Origin: Pelagovum sp. HNIBRBA483
GTDB taxonomy: Bacteria > Pseudomonadota > Alphaproteobacteria > Rhodobacterales > Rhodobacteraceae
DNA: 64,000 bases
Direction of reading: 5' to 3'
Assembly: GCF_040931995.1 (NCBI RefSeq)
Contig: NZ_CP162412.1
Location: 558,001-622,000, forward strand
Shown: positions 58,363 through 64,000 of the stretch, piece after piece
Numbering within the stretch: the first letter of the stretch is position 1
Layout: every line of letters starts with the position of its first letter
The notes under the pieces: generated by a model
Databases searched by the model: none
What the model saw: the letters and a program-made list of their open reading frames with translations, nothing else
Told to the model about the DNA's origin: nothing
Program-made: the position numbers and the translations under genes

Positions 58363-59382
58363 ATGTCTACGACCTTGGATTTCGGTATCGGTGATATCCG
58401 CGCGGCACAGGACCGTATCAAGGGCGTTGCGGATAACACCCCGCTGATACCGTCGCCTTACATGAGCAAGATCGCCGGACGGGATTTCCTGATGAAGATG
58501 GAAACCATGCAGCCGATTGGTGCGTTTAAGCTGCGCGGCGCGCTTTCGGCGGTGATGGCACTGCCTGAAGAGGTGCAAGGCGTGACCTGCTGCTCGACGG
58601 GCAATCACGGGCGCGGCGTGGCCTATGCCGCGCGGCAGCGGGGCATGCGAGCGGTTGTGTGCATGTCCTCCCTCGTGCCGCAGGCGAAGGTCGATGGCAT
58701 TCGTACGCTGGGCGCGGAAGTGCGGATCGTGGGGCAATCGCAAGATGACGCGATGGCGGAGAGTGCGCGGCTCTGCGCGGCGGAGGGGCTGGTTGAAATA
58801 TCTCCCTTCGACGACCCGCATGTAATCGCGGGGCAGGGGACGATCGGGATCGAGATGCTGGAACAGCGCCCCGATCTGGAAACGCTTTTGGTGCCGCTCT
58901 CGGGCGGTGGATTGGCGGCAGGCGTGGCCGTTGCGGCAAAAGCGCTGAAGCCGGATATCCGTGTAATTGGTATCTCGATGGAGCGCGGTGCGGCGATGCA
59001 TGCGTCATTGGAGGCGGGGCATCCGGTGGAGGTGACGGAATATGCGTCGCTGGCGGATTCGCTGGGCGGGGGGATCGGATTGGAGAACCGGCTGAGCTTT
59101 CCGCTTTGCCGCGATCTGCTGGATGGGACGGTACTTGTGAGCGAGGAAGAGATCCGCGATGCGATGCAGGTGCTGTTCTTCGAGGACAGGATCGTGGCGG
59201 AAGGGGCCTGTGTGGTAGGACTTGCAGCGTTGCTGGCGGGTAAGTTGCCGCGGTGCGATGGCCCGATCGGGACGATCATCACCGGACGTAATCTGGATAT
59301 GGGGCAGTTCCTGCGGGTTGTCTCGGGGCAGGATGTGACGCTTGGGGACATGGTGTTGAAGGGCAAGACATATGGCGCATGA
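58363..59382 (+). CDS. eutB: Hydroxyectoine utilisation dehydratase EutB
   Basis: A PLP-dependent threonine-dehydratase-like enzyme, 339 residues. Lys in PIGAFKLRGAL (about residue 50) holds PLP; STGNHGRGVAYAARQRG and the Gly-rich LSGGGLAAGV (about 184) bind the cofactor. EutB and EutC are thought to convert hydroxyectoine toward ectoine. Three in-frame ATGs exist; I chose the one giving MSTTLDFGIGD behind ACGAGG. It overlaps eutC by 11 bases. Confidence 0.82.
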   Translation: MSTTLDFGIGDIRAAQDRIKGVADNTPLIPSPYMSKIAGRDFLMKMETMQPIGAFKLRGALSAVMALPEEVQGVTCCSTGNHGRGVAYAARQRGMRAVVCMSSLVPQAKVDGIRTLGAEVRIVGQSQDDAMAESARLCAAEGLVEISPFDDPHVIAGQGTIGIEMLEQRPDLETLLVPLSGGGLAAGVAVAAKALKPDIRVIGISMERGAAMHASLEAGHPVEVTEYASLADSLGGGIGLENRLSFPLCRDLLDGTVLVSEEEIRDAMQVLFFEDRIVAEGACVVGLAALLAGKLPRCDGPIGTIITGRNLDMGQFLRVVSGQDVTLGDMVLKGKTYGA

Positions 59383-60358
59383 TATTCGCATTGTGACCGA
59401 GGCCGAGCTGCGGCAGGTGGTTGCGCTTGATTTGACGGTGGTGGATATCGTCGCGCAGGCTTTTGCGGCCTTGGGGCAGGGCAGCGTGGTGATGCCGCCG
59501 ATCCTGTCGATGGAATTGGCTGAGGCCAATGGCGAGGTGGATGTTAAAACCGCCTATATCCCCGGTTTCGACAGTTTCGCGATCAAGGTGAGCCCGGGCT
59601 TTTTTGACAATCCCAAGCTGGGTTTGCCGAGCCTCAATGGGCTGATGATCCTGTTTTCCGCTAAGACCGGACTGGTGGAGGCGGTGTTTCTCGACAACGG
59701 CTATCTGACCGATATGCGCACTGCTGCGGCGGGCGCGGTGGCTGCGCGGCATCTGGCGCCGCAACGGGTGCAGGTGGCGGGAGTGTTGGGCACCGGCGTA
59801 CAGGCGAGGCTGCAAATGCAGGCGGCGCATTTGGTGCGCCCGTTCGAACGCTTGCTGGTATGGGGGCGGGATGCGACCAAGGCGGAGGCCTGCGCCGCTG
59901 ATCTGGCGGCTGATCTGAGCGTTGATGCCCGCGCAGTGGCGGATGCGGAAGAGGTGGTTGCCGAGAGCCAGCTGGTGGTGACGACAACGCCCGCGCGTAC
60001 GCCGGTGATCCGCGCGGAATGGCTGCATCCGCGCCTGCACATTACGGCAATGGGGGCCGATCAGGCCGGAAAGAACGAGATCGACCCGAAGGCGCTGGCG
60101 GCTTGTGATCTCTATGTCTGTGACAGCGTTCGGCAATGCGAAGTTTCTGGTGAATTGGAGGCGGCACTGGCGCACAGGCTTTGGAGCAAACCGACGCCGC
60201 CGGAGCTGGGCCAGATTATCAACGGAACCGCCGAGGGCCGCAGCGGGGAGGAGGCGGTGACGATCTGTGATCTGACCGGCACCGGCGCGCAGGATACGGC
60301 GATTGCCAGCCATGTGCGGACGATCCTTGGTGCGGCAGGCACGACGATCCGCGCCTGA
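59372..60358 (+). CDS. eutC: Ectoine utilisation protein EutC (ornithine cyclodeaminase family)
   Basis: 328 residues. NAD-binding Rossmann segment VAGVLGTGVQARLQMQAA (about residues 133-150), TDMRTAAAGAVAARHLA and LHPRLHITAMGADQAGKNEID are characteristic of the ornithine cyclodeaminase/mu-crystallin family. Coupled to eutB, it likely completes the conversion of hydroxyectoine to ectoine. Confidence 0.83.
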   Translation: MAHDIRIVTEAELRQVVALDLTVVDIVAQAFAALGQGSVVMPPILSMELAEANGEVDVKTAYIPGFDSFAIKVSPGFFDNPKLGLPSLNGLMILFSAKTGLVEAVFLDNGYLTDMRTAAAGAVAARHLAPQRVQVAGVLGTGVQARLQMQAAHLVRPFERLLVWGRDATKAEACAADLAADLSVDARAVADAEEVVAESQLVVTTTPARTPVIRAEWLHPRLHITAMGADQAGKNEIDPKALAACDLYVCDSVRQCEVSGELEAALAHRLWSKPTPPELGQIINGTAEGRSGEEAVTICDLTGTGAQDTAIASHVRTILGAAGTTIRA

Positions 60359-60373
60359 GCGAAGTAATTTCAA

Positions 60374-60403
60374 TTGACGGCAATTTGGCGTGGCGGCTAT
60401 TAA
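60374..60403 (+). promoter_or_regulatory. Promoter of the aminotransferase gene
   Basis: TTGACG, 18-base spacer, TATTAA, about 130 bases before the TTG start of the next gene. Confidence 0.5.
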
Positions 60404-60533
60404 GGCGGCGTTCCGGCAATAAAGGCATTGCGCGCTGCTGCCGGAGTGAGCGGAGCAATCTGCCGCTAAGCGTGCACATGGCTCCACAAATCCGACGTAC
60501 CGGCCGCGCGCCGCCAACCGAATAGGTGAGCCT

Positions 60534-61907
60534 TTGCTACATAATGATCAACTCGCTGAATGGGATCGCGAGAACTTTTTCCACCCGTCGACGCATCTTG
60601 CCCAGCATGCCCGTGGCGAAACCGCGACCCGCATCATCCGTACCGCAAGCGGCTGCCATATTGAGACCCGCGATGGGAACCGGCTGCTGGATGCGTTTGC
60701 AGGGCTGTATTGCGTGAACGTGGGCTATGGCCGTCAGGAAATCGCGGAAGCGATTGCCGAGCAGGCCCGCGAATTGGCCTATTACCATGCCTATGTTGGG
60801 CACGGCACTGAAGCCTCGGTGACGCTGGCGAAGATGATCCTTGATCGCGCTCCGGCGCATATGTCGAAAGTGTATTTCGGCTTGGGTGGCTCGGATGCGA
60901 ACGAAACCAACGTCAAGCTGATCTGGTATTACAACAATATCCTTGGCCGGCCTGAGAAGAAGAAGATCATCTCGCGTTGGCGCGGTTATCATGGCTCGGG
61001 GATTGTGACCGGATCGCTGACCGGCTTGGAGCTGTTCCACAAGAAATTCGACCTGCCGCTGGCGCAGATTGTTCATACCGATGCGCCTTACTACTTCCGC
61101 CGTGAGGACACCGCGCAGACCGAAGCAGAGTTTGTCGCGCAATGCGTGGCCTCGCTGGAGGCGTTGATCGAACGTGAGGGCGCGGACACGATCGCTGCTT
61201 TCATTGGGGAGCCGGTGCTCGGTACCGGCGGGATCGTGCCACCGCCGGCAGGGTATTGGGACGCCATTCAAGCGGTGCTAAAAAAGCATGATATCCTGCT
61301 TGTGGCGGACGAGGTCGTGACCGGCTTCGGGCGTTTGGGAACGATGTTTGGCAGCACCCATTACGGGATCGAGCCGGATATCATCACCATCGCCAAGGGG
61401 CTGACGTCAGCCTATGCGCCGCTGTCTGGGTCGATTGTCTCGGACAAGGTTTGGAAGGTGCTTGAGCAGGGCACGGATGAAAACGGACCCATCGGCCACG
61501 GCTGGACTTACTCCGCGCACCCCATCGGCGCGGCGGCCGGTGTGGCGAACCTCAAGCTGCTGGACACGCTTGATCTGATCTCAAACGCGGGAACGGTTGG
61601 TGCCTATTTGAACGCTGCGATGAAGGATGACTTGGGCGATCATCCGCATGTGGGCGATATTCGTGGTGAAGGCATGCTGTGCGCGGTCGAGTTCGTGAAG
61701 GACCGCGAAAGCCGCAGCTTCTTTGATGCCGCTGACAAGATCGGGCCGCAGGTCGCAGGTGCGTTGTTGGAGCAAGGTGTGATCGGGCGGGCGATGCCGC
61801 AGGGTGACATCCTTGGCTTTGCGCCGCCATTCTGCCTGACCGAAGCGGAAGCGGATGAAGTGGTCGGCAAGACTGTCAAGGCAGTGAACGCCGTTTTCAA
61901 AAGCTAG
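60534..61907 (+). CDS. Class III aminotransferase, probable diaminobutyrate transaminase (DoeD-like)
   Basis: 457 residues, PLP-dependent. FGLGGSDANETNVKLIWYY (about residues 116-134), RWRGYHGSGIVTGSLTG, Asp in LLVADEVVTGFGRLG (about 256-270) and the PLP Lys in TIAKGLTSAYAPL (about 288) are intact. The gene starts with TTG: AGGTGAG lies five bases before it and no suitable ATG follows. In the ectoine context it most likely transaminates 2,4-diaminobutyrate to aspartate semialdehyde; other omega-amino substrates are possible. Confidence 0.7.
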   Translation: MLHNDQLAEWDRENFFHPSTHLAQHARGETATRIIRTASGCHIETRDGNRLLDAFAGLYCVNVGYGRQEIAEAIAEQARELAYYHAYVGHGTEASVTLAKMILDRAPAHMSKVYFGLGGSDANETNVKLIWYYNNILGRPEKKKIISRWRGYHGSGIVTGSLTGLELFHKKFDLPLAQIVHTDAPYYFRREDTAQTEAEFVAQCVASLEALIEREGADTIAAFIGEPVLGTGGIVPPPAGYWDAIQAVLKKHDILLVADEVVTGFGRLGTMFGSTHYGIEPDIITIAKGLTSAYAPLSGSIVSDKVWKVLEQGTDENGPIGHGWTYSAHPIGAAAGVANLKLLDTLDLISNAGTVGAYLNAAMKDDLGDHPHVGDIRGEGMLCAVEFVKDRESRSFFDAADKIGPQVAGALLEQGVIGRAMPQGDILGFAPPFCLTEAEADEVVGKTVKAVNAVFKS

Positions 61908-61917
61908 GAGACAGATA

Positions 61918-62784
61918 ATGAAACTTGACCGGCCGCAGCATGACGCCCCCGCAACCGCCGAGGAAATGCGCAACGTGCGGCCGGTTATTTGTTATCCGCC
62001 TGAAACCCTGCCGCCGGTCGATATTGTCGGCTTGCAGGCGCTGCGCGCGCGTTCGGAACTGGAGGCAACCCTCACCGTGGCGCCGCGCGATGCGGGCTGC
62101 ATCACGGTTCCTGCGGGCGCTTTTTTCCGTATCACGTCGGTAGGCGGGCCGCAGGTGGGCGACCTGAATATCTGGAATGAGCATGACCTGAACGAACGGT
62201 TCTACTCGGGCAAGACGCGGGCGCTTCATGGTACGCATCTCTCAACCGGCGACCGGATGTGGAGCAGTTTTCCCTACATGCGACCGATGGCGACGATTAT
62301 TGACGATACGCTTGACTGGTACGGATTTGATGAGTTTGGTGGCTCGGTGCATGATGTGATCGGCACGCGCTGCGACCCTTATACGGGGCGGCTCCTGTCG
62401 GGGGATGATTATCATTATTGCTGCCATTCGAACCTGACCCGCGCGCTGGCGGCGCAGAGCGGCCTGCCGCTCGATGAGGCTGAAAAATATGTGCATGACG
62501 TGCTGAATGTTTTCATGTGCACCGGCTTCACCCGAGATACGGGGCAGTATTTTATGAAAGCCAGCCCAGTACGCCCCGGAGACTACCTGGAATTCTTCGC
62601 GGAAATTGACCTTTTGGTCGGACTTTCGGCCTGCCCGGGGGGCGACTGTTCCGCGGAACATTCTTCCGATACTGCGGCTTGTTATCCGCTGGAAATAACT
62701 GTCTGGAATCCGGGCGAAACGGCGCGAAACAGGCATGAAGTGCCGCAAACTAACGCTTACAGCCGCACGCATGGCGTAGCTTGA
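61918..62784 (+). CDS. DUF1989 (urea carboxylase-associated) protein
   Basis: 288 residues. DUF1989 features: TVPAGAFFRITSVGGPQVGDLNIW (in parts, residues about 62-85), TRALHGTHLSTGDRMWS, the Cys-containing DVIGTRCDPYTG and HYCCHSNLTRAL, and CPGGDCSAEHSSD near the end. These Cys/His sets suggest a metal site. Family members accompany urea carboxylase or amino-acid catabolic genes; the reaction is not established. Ten bases after the aminotransferase gene. Confidence 0.82.
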   Translation: MKLDRPQHDAPATAEEMRNVRPVICYPPETLPPVDIVGLQALRARSELEATLTVAPRDAGCITVPAGAFFRITSVGGPQVGDLNIWNEHDLNERFYSGKTRALHGTHLSTGDRMWSSFPYMRPMATIIDDTLDWYGFDEFGGSVHDVIGTRCDPYTGRLLSGDDYHYCCHSNLTRALAAQSGLPLDEAEKYVHDVLNVFMCTGFTRDTGQYFMKASPVRPGDYLEFFAEIDLLVGLSACPGGDCSAEHSSDTAACYPLEITVWNPGETARNRHEVPQTNAYSRTHGVA

Positions 62785-62849
62785 TGCAACGTTTCGAAGG
62801 GATGACTTGATCTAATGCAGTTTCGGTTTTTGTCCACTTGGAATCGTTT

Positions 62850-63893
62850 ATGCAGCTGATCATCAATCCGCATCGCGGCGGAGAGAAACTCGCGCCGGAT
62901 ATGCCCTATCCATCGACGGATGCGGCACGGGTGGCGGCGCTGCTGGGGCAATGCCCGAAAGCCGCAGAGACACCATTGGTCAATGCCACACCACTTGCGC
63001 CGGTGGCTGCGCTTTGGGTCAAGGACGAGCGGCCTCGCATGGGGCTTGGGTCGTTCAAGGCGCTCGGCGCTGCCTATGTGATTGCGCGGCAGGCTGAGGC
63101 GGTGGACCCAAATCCCGGAGCGGACACGCTCGCAGGGCGCACCTATGTGACCGCAAGCGCGGGCAACCACGGAATGAGCGTCGCGGCTGGCGCACGGGTT
63201 TTTGGCGCGAAGGCGGTCGTCTATATCGCGGAGACGGTGCCAGAGAGCTTTGCCGGACGATTGCAGGCGCTGGGCGCGGATGTTGTGCGTGCCGGTGCGG
63301 ATTATGCGGCCTCGATGCGGGCCGCGCAGGAGGCCGCCGTCGCAAACGGTTGGACCCTGCTCTCGGACAGTTCGTGGGAAGGCTATGCGGAGTTGCCGCA
63401 CATCCTGATGGAAGGGTATTTGCAGATGGTGGCGGAAGCTGTTGCGCAATGCCCTGAAGTGCCAACCCATATCCTGTTGCAAGCCGGTGTTGGCGGATTG
63501 GCCGGTGCGGTTGCCGCCTATGCGCGCAAGGCGTGGGGCGACGGGCCGGAAATCATCGTGGTTGAGCCGGAAGCCGCGCCCGCATTGCAGGCGAGCATCT
63601 TGGCGGGCGAATGTGTTTTTGCCGACGGACCGGACAGTGTGATGGGGCGGCTTGATTGCAAAGAGCCATCGTTAATTGCGCTCAATGGGCTGGCGCGGGA
63701 TGCGGATGCGTTTCTGACGATTTCAGACGCTGATGTTACCGCGCAACTGCCTGCGATGGCAGCTACGGGGCTGGAAACGACAGCGTCGGGTGGCGCCGGT
63801 ATTGCCACTGTGATGGACGACGATGCGCGGCAAGCGATGCAAATCGGGCCAGACTCGCGGGTGCTTTGCTTCCTGTCGGAGGTTGCGGATTGA
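62850..63893 (+). CDS. Diaminopropionate ammonia-lyase-like PLP enzyme
   Basis: 347 residues. Fold-type II PLP enzyme: Lys in GLGSFKALGAAYV (about residue 74), TASAGNHGMSVAAGARVFGA (about 98), QAGVGGLAGAVAAYARK (about 215) and SGGAGIATV near the C-terminus. The first block resembles YgeX/DpaL, which breaks 2,3-diaminopropionate into pyruvate and ammonia. At 347 residues it is shorter than typical DpaL (about 400), so a related diamino-acid or serine/threonine-like substrate is possible. ATG chosen over a TTG four codons upstream. Overlaps the next gene by a TTGA junction. Confidence 0.75.
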   Translation: MQLIINPHRGGEKLAPDMPYPSTDAARVAALLGQCPKAAETPLVNATPLAPVAALWVKDERPRMGLGSFKALGAAYVIARQAEAVDPNPGADTLAGRTYVTASAGNHGMSVAAGARVFGAKAVVYIAETVPESFAGRLQALGADVVRAGADYAASMRAAQEAAVANGWTLLSDSSWEGYAELPHILMEGYLQMVAEAVAQCPEVPTHILLQAGVGGLAGAVAAYARKAWGDGPEIIVVEPEAAPALQASILAGECVFADGPDSVMGRLDCKEPSLIALNGLARDADAFLTISDADVTAQLPAMAATGLETTASGGAGIATVMDDDARQAMQIGPDSRVLCFLSEVAD

Positions 63894-64000
63894 GGGGGTT
63901 TCCTGCCTCTGAATTCGCCGCGCGGACGGCGAAAGCCCAAGCCTTGATGGCCGAAAGCGGGCTTGCGGCTCTACTTCTGACAACCGAACCTGAACTGCGC
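63890..64000 (+). CDS. M24 family protein, N-terminus (partial)
   Basis: Only the first 37 codons are in the window. The TTG start overlaps the preceding stop (TTGA) and has GGAGG seven bases upstream. FPASEFAARTAKAQALMAES followed by LAALLLTTEPELR is the usual start of the creatinase/prolidase N-domain. Would be the second M24 protein of this region. Confidence 0.7.
   Translation, partial: MRGFPASEFAARTAKAQALMAESGLAALLLTTEPELR

Overview
The window is a contiguous piece of an alphaproteobacterial chromosome, most likely from the marine Rhodobacterales/Roseobacter group. The signs are an alphaproteobacterial S10-spc-alpha ribosomal layout (adk after secY, no rpmJ, infA or rpsD), an Atp12-type F1 assembly chaperone, a complete BztABCD/AapJQMP amino-acid importer, a LuxI synthase and ectoine catabolism genes. 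No rRNA, CRISPR array, transposase, integrase or phage gene was seen. One tRNA gene, tRNA-Arg(ACG), is present.

Bases 1-25200 are core information processing: the end of rpoC, a DMT transporter, a glycosyltransferase, then the str block (rpsL-rpsG-fusA-tuf), the S10 block, the spc block and the alpha block, read left to right. The long series is broken by non-ribosomal genes: a DUF2200 gene after rplW, a YdeI-like gene and a reversed 2OG oxygenase-like gene after rplP, and a Popeye-like membrane cyclic-nucleotide-domain gene after rpmD. The insertions coincide with intrinsic terminators and with new promoters of one style (TTGNNN, 17 bases, TATACG or TAAGAG, then a GC-rich discriminator), so the locus appears to work as several separate transcription units.

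Bases 25200-35350 hold an orphan luxI with a long upstream non-coding stretch, the tightly packed rarA-crcB-rluC-HAD phosphatase-atp12 operon, and bztABCD. Bases 35350-44760 run mostly leftward: sixA, a ferredoxin-like gene, argB, engB, a MOSC gene and yidC joined by four-base overlaps, then an EAL protein, ttcA, and (after a DUF3833 lipoprotein on the other strand) yidD-rnpA-rpmH.

Bases 45000-64000 are accessory and metabolic. A TVP38-like membrane protein, a MerA-like flavin disulfide oxidoreductase and an orphan histidine kinase are followed by tRNA-Arg. Beyond it lies a regulator gene truncated inside its PAS domain and joined to a second, partial copy of a lactonase gene whose intact copy sits 5.35 kb away. 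Between the two copies are an AcoR-like GAF-Fis regulator, an aldehyde dehydrogenase (both preceded by the same TGTCTCA-N4-TGAGACA palindrome) and the two subunits of a CoA transferase. The right end is an ectoine/hydroxyectoine degradation region: an ArgE-like deacetylase and ectoine hydrolase leftward; eutB, eutC, a class III aminotransferase, a DUF1989 gene, a diaminopropionate-lyase-like enzyme and the start of a second M24 protein rightward. Together these can plausibly take hydroxyectoine and ectoine to diaminobutyrate and on to aspartate semialdehyde. The last three genes suggest a second, unassigned diamino-acid substrate.

The least ordinary features are the duplicated lactonase fragment that decapitates the regulator, the paired palindromic operators, the shared promoter and leader-hairpin architecture of the ribosomal units, and the two head-to-head REP-like repeats between fusA and tuf.
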